Part shown: positions 1-8,063 of the stretch, in pieces
Layout: the number at the start of each line of letters is the position of its first letter
Numbering within the stretch: position 1 is the first letter of the stretch
DNA from: an uncultured Ruminococcus sp.
GTDB lineage: Bacteria; Bacillota; Clostridia; Oscillospirales; Ruminococcaceae
NCBI GenBank assembly: GCA_910576995.1
Contig: CAJTLC010000013.1
Span: 29,428 to 93,427, forward strand
DNA: 64,000 nt
Direction: 5' to 3'
Position numbers and translations under genes: made by a program
Notes under the pieces: model-generated
What the model was told of the DNA's origin: nothing
Database searches by the model: none
The model's input: the letters and a program-made list of their open reading frames with translations, nothing else

Positions 1-45
1 TACAATCGCAATCAATATCTTAATTAATCAATAGGAGGCTTTATT

Positions 46-1098
46 ATGAAAAAGTTGATTTCAACACTAATGGCTCTCTCTCTTACCCTTACCGCCATGG
101 CTGCCCTTTCTTCAAACGCTGCTATCTTTATTTATGATTCGGATTCAGACGAATATCAGGATGTTTTAGATGGTTACAGCCCTATTAATACGGATATTGC
201 GAAAAGTTACTTTAAAAACTTCGGGGAAAATGACAGGTTTTACAGCAATGAAGATGGCACGCGTATGATTTCCACAAATCAGCTTAGTTCAATCGTTGTT
301 TATAATCTTGCAGACGGAGTTTCTATAGATGACGTTCAAAGTGTAGTCAGGAATTATTGTTATGATAACGAAACTGATTTGAAATACACTACTGGACAAA
401 GATTTTTGAGCGGTTTAGGTGGAGAGGACTACGAACATGAAATATACGCATACGGTCAAGGAATGCTTGGCGACCCGGAATACAGCGTTCGAATTAACGA
501 CGCTAAAAACATCTGTAAGATTCTCAAAGAGAAGAATCTGATATCTGGCTTTAAATACGTTAACCGAAACCAAATACATTATTTGGATGCCTGGTACATG
601 GACTATCCGTTGACTTCTTACATTTTGACGCCTTCTGAGACTGAGAGATTTTCTGCTTTAGAAAATTATGTTAAAGAAAACGCGCTTGATTATGAAGTAA
701 AAATTACAGAAGAAGAATACGGCAATCGACTTATTCAGTTTATTCCGCCAAATGAAAACGCTTCAGTCGAAGAGGTTATGGAGTTTGCAGCAAAGATCAA
801 TGAGGATTATGGCGAGAATATTTGCTATGGCACATTTTTAAGCCCTGAGTCTTTAAATGTTTCGGATTCAAGCATAGACATCTACAACTCCGTTCCCGGC
901 GACGCAAACTGCGACGGTTATACAACTATAGCCGACGCAACTCTTATATTGCAGTCTCTTACAAATGCCGACGAATACGGCTTATCTGCGCAGGCCAGAT
1001 ATAACGCGGACGTAAGCGGAAACCTTGACGGCGTAACTGCTCTTGACGCTCTTGAAATACAGAAGCTTGACGCAGGCGTTATCGATAATTTAGAATAA
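46..1098 (+). CDS. Secreted dockerin-containing protein of unknown function
   Basis: 350 aa. Residues 1-25 form a signal peptide (Lys-Lys, a Leu/Thr/Ala-rich core, then a small-residue site). Residues about 285-347 are a type-I dockerin with two Ca-binding F-hand repeats (GDANCDGYTTIADATLIL and a second with NADVSG..DGVTALDALEIQ), of the R. flavefaciens type. Residues 30-280 match no family I recognise; they are acidic and Tyr/Asn-rich with no transmembrane segment. A dockerin implies docking to a cohesin on an extracellular scaffoldin. The start follows AGGAGG with good spacing. It is monocistronic and converges on cysS across a shared terminator. The middle could be an enzyme, inhibitor or binding module. 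Confidence 0.85.
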   Translation: MKKLISTLMALSLTLTAMAALSSNAAIFIYDSDSDEYQDVLDGYSPINTDIAKSYFKNFGENDRFYSNEDGTRMISTNQLSSIVVYNLADGVSIDDVQSVVRNYCYDNETDLKYTTGQRFLSGLGGEDYEHEIYAYGQGMLGDPEYSVRINDAKNICKILKEKNLISGFKYVNRNQIHYLDAWYMDYPLTSYILTPSETERFSALENYVKENALDYEVKITEEEYGNRLIQFIPPNENASVEEVMEFAAKINEDYGENICYGTFLSPESLNVSDSSIDIYNSVPGDANCDGYTTIADATLILQSLTNADEYGLSAQARYNADVSGNLDGVTALDALEIQKLDAGVIDNLE

Positions 1099-1107
1099 AA
1101 AATTTCA

Positions 1108-1136
1108 GCCCCCTGAATTTCAGGGGGCATTTTGTA
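1108..1136. terminator. Bidirectional rho-independent terminator
   Basis: GCCCCCTG/CAGGGGGC hairpin with a 5-nt loop, followed by a T-rich tail on the plus strand and TTTTTT on the minus strand. It ends both the dockerin gene and the cysS operon. Confidence 0.85.
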
Positions 1137-1137
1137 T

Positions 1138-2547
1138 TTATAATTTATTTATTTCCGTACCCTGACGAGTTTCCTTGACTTCATAGCCAAGAGCCGCGAT
1201 TTTATCGCGAAGCTCGTCAGCAAGAGCAAAATTCTTCTCCTTGCGCGCCGCTTTGCGCTGTTCAGCCAATTCCAGAACCTCATCCGGGATAGCTTCAACA
1301 GGCGCTTCAATGATTTTCTTTGCATTCTCAATAAGATCAAGACCGAGCACCTTATCGAATTCCTCCAGAAGAGCCAGCTTTGTAAAATTATTTGCTTTGG
1401 ATTTCAGCACGTCGTAGATCGCCGTGATCGCCAACGCTGTGTTAAGATCGTTTCCGAGAGCGTCGTTGAATTCCGCCATAAGTCTGTCGTATTCGTCCTT
1501 ATCGAGCGGCTCGTAAGAATCTGAAATAAGGGGCTTGATTTTTGCAATAAGCTTGTTGTAAGTAGTCTTTGAGTTCTCCATATTTTCCCATGAGAAAACA
1601 AGCGATTTTCTGTAATGGGACTGAAGGCAGAAGAATCTGTAAATAACAGGGATATAGCCCTTTTCCTCCAGAAGCGATACTGTCAGGAATTCGCCGCTGG
1701 ACTTGCTCATTTTGCCGCTGTTCGTGTTGAGATGCAGCACATGAAACCAGTAATTGCACCATTTATGACCGAGATAAGCTTCGCTCTGGGCGATCTCGTT
1801 CGTATGATGCGGAAAAGCGTTGTCGATTCCGCCGCAGTGGATATCGAGATATTCGCCGAGATTTTTCATGCTGATGCATGAGCATTCGATGTGCCAGCCG
1901 GGATAGCCTACGCCCCACGGAGAATCCCATTTAAGTTCCTGATCGTCAAATTTTGATTTCGTGAACCATAATACGAAGTCGGCTTTATTGCGCTTATTGT
2001 CGTCCTCTTCAACGCCCTCGCGGACTCCTACGGCAAGATCTTCTTCCTTGAAATCGTTGAATACATAATATTTATCGAGTTTTGAAGTATCGAAGTAAAT
2101 ATTTCCTCCTGCTTCATAAGCATAGCCTTTTTCCATAAGAACTTTGATAACGCGTATGAATTCGTCAATATATGTCGTTGCGGGAACTACGACGTCGGGA
2201 GTTTTTATGTTAAGCTTTTTGCAGTCGTTGAAGAATGCGTCAGTGTAGAATTTTGCGATCTCCATAACTGTTTTATGCTCGCGCTTTGCGCCTTTCAACA
2301 TCTTATCGTCGCCCGTATCTCCGTCGCTTGTAAGATGACCGACGTCGGTGATATTCATGACACGCTTAACGTCAAGTCCTGTAAAGCGCAGATATTTTTC
2401 GAGAATATCCTCCATAATATAGCTGCGCAGATTGCCTATATGAGCGTAATGATACACGGTCGGACCGCAGGTGTACATACTCGCCTTACCTGCCTCGCGC
2501 GGAATGAATTCTTCTTTTTTACGCGTCAGAGAATTATATAGCTGCAT
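1138..2547 (-). CDS. cysS: Cysteinyl-tRNA synthetase
   Basis: About 469 aa, class I aminoacyl-tRNA synthetase that charges tRNA-Cys in the cytoplasm. Visible landmarks are the zinc/ATP region CGPTVYHYAHIGNLRSY (HIGH-like HIGN), the zinc ligands around WHIECSCIS, the HCGGIDNAFPHH motif, and KMSKSSGE (KMSKS). I chose the ATG with AAAGGA about 8 nt upstream rather than the in-frame codon 24 bases earlier, which would overlap cysE. It is the last gene of a run with cysE directly upstream (16 bp gap), the usual cysE-cysS pairing that links cysteine synthesis and use. Confidence 0.95.
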   Translation of the reverse strand: MQLYNSLTRKKEEFIPREAGKASMYTCGPTVYHYAHIGNLRSYIMEDILEKYLRFTGLDVKRVMNITDVGHLTSDGDTGDDKMLKGAKREHKTVMEIAKFYTDAFFNDCKKLNIKTPDVVVPATTYIDEFIRVIKVLMEKGYAYEAGGNIYFDTSKLDKYYVFNDFKEEDLAVGVREGVEEDDNKRNKADFVLWFTKSKFDDQELKWDSPWGVGYPGWHIECSCISMKNLGEYLDIHCGGIDNAFPHHTNEIAQSEAYLGHKWCNYWFHVLHLNTNSGKMSKSSGEFLTVSLLEEKGYIPVIYRFFCLQSHYRKSLVFSWENMENSKTTYNKLIAKIKPLISDSYEPLDKDEYDRLMAEFNDALGNDLNTALAITAIYDVLKSKANNFTKLALLEEFDKVLGLDLIENAKKIIEAPVEAIPDEVLELAEQRKAARKEKNFALADELRDKIAALGYEVKETRQGTEINKL

Positions 2548-2563
2548 ATAAAATATCCTTTCA

Positions 2564-3232
2564 TTATACATTTTTGCCTTGCGATCTCAAACTTGCAATT
2601 TCCTTTTTCAGACTGTCCACCTGCGCCTGAAGATGACATAATTCCAGAGAAACAGGGTCGGGAATATGCACCTGATCTATATCGGAAGTAACTTTATGAA
2701 CTCGTTTGCCGTTCATTTTTACGATATGCGCAGGAACTCCCACAGCGGTGCAGTTATCGGGGATAGCGTTGAGAACCACGGCATTCGCGGCGATCTTGAC
2801 GTTATTGCCTACCTTGAACGGTCCGAGAACTTTCGCTCCCGCTCCCACGAGAACGTTATTGCCGAGAGTTGGGTGGCGCTTGCCTTTATCCTTACCAGTA
2901 CCGCCCAGCGTAACGCCCTGATACAGCAGGCAATTGTCGCCTATTACAGCCGTTTCGCCGATAACCACGCCCATTCCGTGATCTATAAAAAGTCTCTTGC
3001 CGATAGTTGCGCCGGGGTGTATCTCGATGCCCGTCTGCTTTCTTGCCCATTGCGAAATAATACGCGCCGCAGTATATTTTTTACGCTTGTAGAACCAGTG
3101 CGCCATACGATAACAACGGATAGCTTTCAGAGTGGGATAAGTCAGAAGTATCTCTACCGCATTTCTTGCGGCGGGGTCGCTTTCCCTTATCAGGGCTATA
3201 TCTCTTTTGGCAGTTTTAATAAAATCAAACAA
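2564..3232 (-). CDS. cysE: Serine O-acetyltransferase
   Basis: 222 aa, transfers acetyl from acetyl-CoA to serine to make O-acetylserine, the first step of cysteine synthesis. The N-terminal helical part (residues 1-70) is followed by a left-handed beta-helix of hexapeptide repeats with the catalytic region FIDHGMGVVIGETAVIGDN and the QGVTLGGTG.....RHPTLGNNV signature. It is the short EpsC/SAT form usual in Firmicutes. It lies 32 bp after the U32-like gene and 16 bp before cysS. No cysK is in the window. Confidence 0.95.
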   Translation of the reverse strand: MFDFIKTAKRDIALIRESDPAARNAVEILLTYPTLKAIRCYRMAHWFYKRKKYTAARIISQWARKQTGIEIHPGATIGKRLFIDHGMGVVIGETAVIGDNCLLYQGVTLGGTGKDKGKRHPTLGNNVLVGAGAKVLGPFKVGNNVKIAANAVVLNAIPDNCTAVGVPAHIVKMNGKRVHKVTSDIDQVHIPDPVSLELCHLQAQVDSLKKEIASLRSQGKNV

Positions 3233-3264
3233 TAGCGTTTCCTCCGTTCATTATCCGAATACGA

Positions 3265-4203
3265 TCAGTTAAATTTTAGCGCGTTTGTGTTTTCAAGGGC
3301 TTTCAGCAGTGTAAAGCGCGCTTCATCACGGCATTCGGGCTTTGCCATATAATACATATATGTTTCTATAATATTCAGATGGCTTGACGTACGTCCTTCA
3401 ATTTTGAACTGCTCAAAACCCATAGGCACGTATTTTTCCCATATATCGTCGGGAGAAATATGGGTGCGCAGATTTCTTATCTCGAATATGCCGCGCTGGG
3501 AATATGGACAGTCGCGGAAATGTTCAGGATCATATTTCGAATGATCGAACGGCAGATTCGGATATTTTTTGATATGCTCGTTATAGGCGATCTGCTGTTC
3601 GCCGATAGAGCGATAATGGGCGGCACGGCGCGGACAATTCGGTTCGCAGCAGGCGTTGACCAGAAGTTCGCAGTCGGCTTTTCGTGGTAGTTTTTCAAGA
3701 ACTTCAAAATTATTATTAAAATCATAGTCCACAACAACTATGCTGTAATCCTTTTCAAGTTCATCCTTTAATTTTTCGGGATCGGTTATCCTCTTGCAGG
3801 TAGAACTTGTAAGCTTATATTTCGGAAAATTATTTCTGATATAATTTTCAAGCAGCGGCGACATAACGATAGCTTCGTTGAGACCGTTGTCGGCAAGCGT
3901 CAGTATCATATTGCAGAAAGGGTCGCTCAGGTGCTTTTTTTCCAGCGCAGGATTTGTAAAAGTGAAGCGCAGAGGGATACCGCGGTCGTTAAACGCCTTG
4001 ATGACCTGTTTGATGAACGGACGGTCGCAAACTCCGCCCTGCGTTCTGCCGCCGTTCCACATTGCAGGCGGAAACACGCCGTAAAACGACGCTATCTCAA
4101 CGCCCTCCCGGAAAAATTCGGGGCGGTTTTTCAGCATTTCTGCGAACATAAGATTTAATTTGAAACGCCCGGCGAAATCGGGCAAATGAAAACGTACTCT
4201 CAT
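3265..4203 (-). CDS. U32-peptidase-like Fe-S/TIM-barrel protein
   Basis: 312 aa, no signal peptide. The sequence runs as alternating strands and helices with a Cys-rich centre, NACCEPNCPRRAAHY (about residues 185-200), and a later DCPYSQRG; such Cys sets recall the Fe-S ligands of the U32/UbiU-UbiV-like barrel proteins. The N-terminal half has GVFPPAMWNGGRTQGG. The substrate is unknown. It sits between hydE and cysE with short gaps (27 and 32 bp), so is probably cotranscribed with the Fe-S enzymes NadA and HydE. Family placement is by general resemblance and is moderate in certainty. Confidence 0.6.
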   Translation of the reverse strand: MRVRFHLPDFAGRFKLNLMFAEMLKNRPEFFREGVEIASFYGVFPPAMWNGGRTQGGVCDRPFIKQVIKAFNDRGIPLRFTFTNPALEKKHLSDPFCNMILTLADNGLNEAIVMSPLLENYIRNNFPKYKLTSSTCKRITDPEKLKDELEKDYSIVVVDYDFNNNFEVLEKLPRKADCELLVNACCEPNCPRRAAHYRSIGEQQIAYNEHIKKYPNLPFDHSKYDPEHFRDCPYSQRGIFEIRNLRTHISPDDIWEKYVPMGFEQFKIEGRTSSHLNIIETYMYYMAKPECRDEARFTLLKALENTNALKFN

Positions 4204-4230
4204 AAAAGCTCCTTTAGATAAATCCGCGAA

Positions 4231-5259
4231 TCAAACCGCTGCGTCGCCGCGTTCGTCGGAGATGAAATAGCCTGCGGATTCAACTTCCTTTTTCAGATTT
4301 TCAAGACCTTCCGCGGCTTCCGAACCGGAGGAAAGCTTGTTGTTGTAAAGTTCGTATTTATCGCGCATATCTTTCGGAGAAATATTGGGCATTATTACGT
4401 TGCAGCCCGTTTGCAGACCTTTTATCCTGCCGTTTTCCGAAATCGTCGCGAGAGCCGTTGTAGCAGGCAGGAGAACTTTCGGAAACATCAGCCGAATGAT
4501 TCCCAGCAGCCGCAGAGTAAGCTCCGCCGTACCGCCCTTTTCGTTGGCAAACGGAGTGCCGTGATGCGGAATGAAAGGACCTATGCCTATCATTTGCGGA
4601 CGGAGTTCCTGCAAAAATCTCAGATCGGCGATAATATTTTCGACTGTCTGAAAAGGCGCGCCGACCATAAAACCTGCGCCGACCTGATAACCAAGCTCTC
4701 TTAAATTATACAGGCATTTCACGCGGTTGTCAAGAGTCATTTCCGCAGGGTGCAGCTTTTTGTACAATTGGCAGTCGGCGGACTCGTGGCGCAGGAGATA
4801 ACGATCCGCGCCCGCATCGCGAAGTTTTTTATAGCTTTTATAGGTACGTTCGCCGAGAGAAAGGGTCACGGCGCAATCGGGATAGCGATTCTTGATCTCG
4901 ACAATGATATCACACATAAGATCGTCGGTATAATAAGCATCCTCGCCGCCCTGCATAACGAATGTGCGAAATCCCAGTTTATAGCCGATATCAGCCGCTT
5001 CGAGAATCTGTTCCGCGCTCATTCTGCATCGCTGCGCATTTTTATTGCCGCGCCTGATTCCGCAGTAGAGACAGTCGTTTTTACAATATGATGAGATCTC
5101 GATAAGACCGCGAAGGAAAACTTTTTTCCCGTAATGCTGATTGCGGACTTTATCGGCATATAAAGCGAGCTTCTCCGATACGCCGTCGTCCTCGGAAGTG
5201 ATAAGCGATTTTAGTTCCGCGTCGGAAAGATCGCCTGTGTTATATAATTTTTCTATCAT
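4231..5259 (-). CDS. hydE: [FeFe]-hydrogenase maturase, radical SAM HydE
   Basis: 342 aa. It has the radical-SAM cluster motif C59-x3-C63-x2-C66 in the HydE context SYCKNDCLYCGIRRGNKNA, then GGEDAYYTDDL and the barrel segments with GAGFMVGAPFQT. HydE works with HydF and HydG to build the H-cluster dithiolate bridge. The start directly follows nadA (4 bp gap). HydF and HydG are not in the window. HydE-like sequences also include PylB/BioB relatives, but the C-terminal NISPKDMRDKYELY fits HydE. Confidence 0.88.
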   Translation of the reverse strand: MIEKLYNTGDLSDAELKSLITSEDDGVSEKLALYADKVRNQHYGKKVFLRGLIEISSYCKNDCLYCGIRRGNKNAQRCRMSAEQILEAADIGYKLGFRTFVMQGGEDAYYTDDLMCDIIVEIKNRYPDCAVTLSLGERTYKSYKKLRDAGADRYLLRHESADCQLYKKLHPAEMTLDNRVKCLYNLRELGYQVGAGFMVGAPFQTVENIIADLRFLQELRPQMIGIGPFIPHHGTPFANEKGGTAELTLRLLGIIRLMFPKVLLPATTALATISENGRIKGLQTGCNVIMPNISPKDMRDKYELYNNKLSSGSEAAEGLENLKKEVESAGYFISDERGDAAV

Positions 5260-5263
5260 AAGT

Positions 5264-6199
5264 TCAGCCGCCGTATTTTAGCATTTCGTCTATGCATTTT
5301 CTTGCGGAAGCGATAAGTTCGCCGTCCATGATTATCTCGAAGGCTTCTCCGTTGGGATCGCCCGAAATTCCAAGCAGGGAAGAGTACACGTCGGGCAGAG
5401 TGGTAAGCTTCATATTATGACATACGAGATCTTTGCTTAGCGGGTAGAATTTCTTATCGGGGCATTCGTACTGCAAATGCTCGGCGATGGAATTTTCCGT
5501 GCCGATTATAAATTCCTTAGCGTCGGAATTTTTTGCAAAATTCATAATTCCGCTTGTAGAGCCTGCATAATCGGCAAGAGCGGTAACTTCGGGTCGGCAT
5601 TCGGGATGAACGAGAAGAAGCGCGTTCGGGTGTTCAGCTTTGGCTTTTTCAGCAGCTTTTGGGGAGATAGCCGCATGAGTTGGGCAGCCCCCCTGAAGAA
5701 GCTTGATATCCTTTTCGGGAATTTGCTTTTTGACCCAGCCGCCGAGATTGCAGTCGGGAATAAAGAGGATTTTTTCAGCAGGCAGAGCCTTTACGATCTT
5801 CAGCGCGCTCGACGATGTAACGCAAACGTCGCATACGGTTTTCAAAGCGGCGGTGGTATTTATATAAGCGACAACGGTGCGATCGGGTTCGGCAGATTTA
5901 AGCTGCGCGATCATTTCCTTGTCCATCTGTTCCGCCATGGGACAGCCTGCGCCCTTGTTTGCAAGATAAACGTGCTTTTCAGGTGAAAGCATCTTAGCGG
6001 TCTCCGCCATAAAATGCACGCCGCAGAAAAGAATATTGTCGGCGCTGATATTTGCGGCGTCCACGCTTAATTTATAGCTGTCACCCGTAAAATCGGCAAT
6101 CTCGATAATCTCCCTTGCCTGATAGCTGTGAGTGAGAATTGCTGTGTTTGTTTCTTTTTTTAATTTCAGGATCATCTCCTGCATTTCGCGAACAGTCAT
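5264..6199 (-). CDS. nadA: Quinolinate synthase A
   Basis: About 311 aa, condenses iminoaspartate with dihydroxyacetone phosphate to quinolinate for NAD synthesis, using a 4Fe-4S cluster. Seen: AILTHSYQAREI, FCGVHFMAETAKML, NKGAGCPMAEQM, LVHPECRPEV and a C-terminal Cys in DLVCHN, the family's cluster-ligand contexts. The start is placed at the ATG 6-7 nt after GGAGG, nine codons inside the longest reading frame. nadB and nadC are absent from the window. It is the first gene of the run nadA-hydE-U32-cysE-cysS. Confidence 0.92.
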   Translation of the reverse strand: MTVREMQEMILKLKKETNTAILTHSYQAREIIEIADFTGDSYKLSVDAANISADNILFCGVHFMAETAKMLSPEKHVYLANKGAGCPMAEQMDKEMIAQLKSAEPDRTVVAYINTTAALKTVCDVCVTSSSALKIVKALPAEKILFIPDCNLGGWVKKQIPEKDIKLLQGGCPTHAAISPKAAEKAKAEHPNALLLVHPECRPEVTALADYAGSTSGIMNFAKNSDAKEFIIGTENSIAEHLQYECPDKKFYPLSKDLVCHNMKLTTLPDVYSSLLGISGDPNGEAFEIIMDGELIASARKCIDEMLKYGG

Positions 6200-6256
6200 A
6201 AAAACCTCCATTTCTGCGGCTTGCATCGAAAATTAATTTATGTCTTACAGCATGAT

Positions 6257-6320
6257 CAAGGGGGACGCCGTCCCCCTTGAAATCCCCCTGCTTAAGGGAC
6301 TCAGTCCCTTAAGAATCCCA
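6257..6320. repeat. Double-hairpin intergenic repeat, copy 1
   Basis: Two adjacent hairpins: CAAGGGGGACG/CGTCCCCCTTG (6257-6279) and CTTAAGGGACT/AGTCCCTTAAG (6291-6313), then GAATCCCAATA. A second copy lies at 60976-61040 in the same orientation. The second hairpin differs at one base pair in a compensatory way (T-A here, A-T there). It lies between ridA and nadA, both on the minus strand. Confidence 0.85.
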
Positions 6321-6325
6321 ATATT

Positions 6326-6364
6326 AATTAGTATTTGTACCCACATGGGGTACAAATACTAATT
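6326..6364. repeat. Perfect 17-bp inverted repeat
   Basis: Arms AATTAGTATTTGTACCC and its exact complement around a 5-base loop ACATG, immediately after the double-hairpin repeat. There is no T-run, so it is not a typical terminator. No other copy was noticed in the window. Confidence 0.8.
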
Positions 6365-6468
6365 CAAATGAGCTTTAAGGACGGCATCCTTATTCAGGAA
6401 TTCAAGAAGTCGGCACTCCTTAATAATGACATAAGCAAAATTGATTTTCGTACAGCAGTGCAGTTTAA

Positions 6469-6846
6469 TTATAAATTTGATTCGGCAATTACCTCAACTT
6501 CAACAAGAACATTCTTGGGCAGCGTTTTTACGGCTACGCAGCTTCTTGCGGGAAGTTCTGTAAAATATTTGCCGTATATTTCGTTGAAAGCGGCGAAATC
6601 GTTCATATCCGCCAAAAAGCAGGTGGTCTTGACTGCCTTTTCAAATGAAGAACCTGCCGTTCTGAGGACTGCGCCGAGGTTCTTCATTACCTGCTCGGTC
6701 TGCTCCTCGATAGTTGCTGCATCGACAGTATTTGTCAATGGATTTATAGCTATCTGACCGCTTGTGTAGACCATTCCATTTGAAACTACAGCCTGCGAAT
6801 AAGGCCCTACTGCGGCAGGGGCTTTTTCAGTGTGAATTTTTATCAT
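6469..6846 (-). CDS. ridA: RidA-family enamine/imine deaminase
   Basis: 125 aa, the usual RidA (YjgF/YER057c/UK114) length. It shows GPYSQAV near the N-terminus, SGQIAINP, and ELPARSCVAVKTLPKNVLVEVEVIA with the key Arg in PARS and Glu near the end. RidA hydrolyses the reactive 2-aminoacrylate/2-aminocrotonate released by PLP dehydratases; here it directly follows ilvA (15 bp gap), its best known source. This is the last gene of the leu/ilv run. Confidence 0.95.
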   Translation of the reverse strand: MIKIHTEKAPAAVGPYSQAVVSNGMVYTSGQIAINPLTNTVDAATIEEQTEQVMKNLGAVLRTAGSSFEKAVKTTCFLADMNDFAAFNEIYGKYFTELPARSCVAVKTLPKNVLVEVEVIAESNL

Positions 6847-6861
6847 ATTAGATTCCTCCCA

Positions 6862-8061
6862 TTAATCATTTGTGATCTTGAATCCGTTTGATTTCAATGC
6901 GTTTTTGATCTGTTCGATATGCTCGTAATTTCTCGTTTCAAGCACGATTCTCAGATAGCAGCCGTTGACCGCAGAACCCTCGTTTGCGCGCTCATGATGA
7001 ATGGAAATAACGTTTCCGCCGAGATCGGCAATTATCTTTGAAACGTCCATAAGCTGACCGGGCTTATCAATCAGCTCGATATTGAGAGTGCTGTTTCTTC
7101 CCGTCATAAGCAGACCGCGCTTTATGACGCGGGAAAGTATTGTAACGTCAATATTTCCTCCGGAAAGCAGACAAACAACTTTTTTTCCCTTTACAGGAAC
7201 TTTGTTGAACATTGCAGCCGCTACGGGAACTGCTCCCGCGCCCTCCGTAACAAGCTTCTGCTGTTCCATAAGAGCGAGTATAGCCGCCGAAATTTCGTCG
7301 TCGGTAACGGTCACGATATCGTCAACATATTCCGAAATAAGCTTAAAAGTATTCTCGCCCGGCTCTTTTACAGCGATACCGTCGGCGATAGTCGAAACGC
7401 TTTCGAGGGTTTCAATCTGATTATCGCGAATGGAATTGAACATACTCGGCGCGCCTGCCGCCTGAACTCCGTAAACCTTGATATTAGGATTCAGGCTTTT
7501 GATAGCGAAAGCGACTCCCGAAATAAGTCCGCCTCCGCCGATAGGAACGATAACGGCGTCCATATCGGGAATCTGCTCGATAAGTTCCAGACCGATAGTT
7601 CCCTGACCTGCTATAACATTTTCATCATCAAACGGGTGGATGAAAGTATAGCCGTACTCGTCGCGCTGACGGAGAGCCTCGGCATAAGCGTCGTCGTAAA
7701 CGCCCTTTACCAAGCAGACCTCCGCGCCGTAGCTTTTTGTGGCTTCAACCTTGGAAATAGGCGCGCCGTCGGGGAGGCAGATAACGGATTTTATACCGTT
7801 GCGCGCGGCGGCAAGAGCAACTCCCTGCGCGTGATTTCCTGCCGAGCAGGCGATAACGCCCTTAGCCTTTTCCTCGTCGGAAAGGCATGACATCTTATAA
7901 TAAGCTCCGCGAACTTTGAATGAGCCTGTTATCTGAAGATTCTCAGTTTTAAGCCAAATATTCGATTCAGTGTTGATCTTGGGCGCATGAATAACGTCGG
8001 TTTCGCGTATAACCTGTTTCAGGATATATTTTGCATGATAAATTTTATCAAGTGAAATCAT
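6862..8061 (-). CDS. ilvA: Threonine ammonia-lyase with C-terminal ACT domain
   Basis: 399 aa. The PLP lysine is K49 in TGSFKVRGAYYKM; SAGNHAQG, the PLP-phosphate loop PIGGGGLISG and LSGGN follow. Residues about 325-399 form a single ACT domain (NIELIDKPGQLMDVSKII), as in the roughly 400-aa class of threonine dehydratases. It makes 2-oxobutanoate for isoleucine. It follows the DUF815 gene by 2 bp and precedes ridA. Biosynthetic versus catabolic role cannot be settled from sequence, but the ilv/leu context favours biosynthesis. Confidence 0.93.
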   Translation of the reverse strand: MISLDKIYHAKYILKQVIRETDVIHAPKINTESNIWLKTENLQITGSFKVRGAYYKMSCLSDEEKAKGVIACSAGNHAQGVALAAARNGIKSVICLPDGAPISKVEATKSYGAEVCLVKGVYDDAYAEALRQRDEYGYTFIHPFDDENVIAGQGTIGLELIEQIPDMDAVIVPIGGGGLISGVAFAIKSLNPNIKVYGVQAAGAPSMFNSIRDNQIETLESVSTIADGIAVKEPGENTFKLISEYVDDIVTVTDDEISAAILALMEQQKLVTEGAGAVPVAAAMFNKVPVKGKKVVCLLSGGNIDVTILSRVIKRGLLMTGRNSTLNIELIDKPGQLMDVSKIIADLGGNVISIHHERANEGSAVNGCYLRIVLETRNYEHIEQIKNALKSNGFKITND

Positions 8062-8063
8062 TT

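Noticed and set aside
2666..3235. 189-codon open frame opposite cysE
   Set aside because: Antisense shadow of a well-supported gene with no domain or ribosome site.
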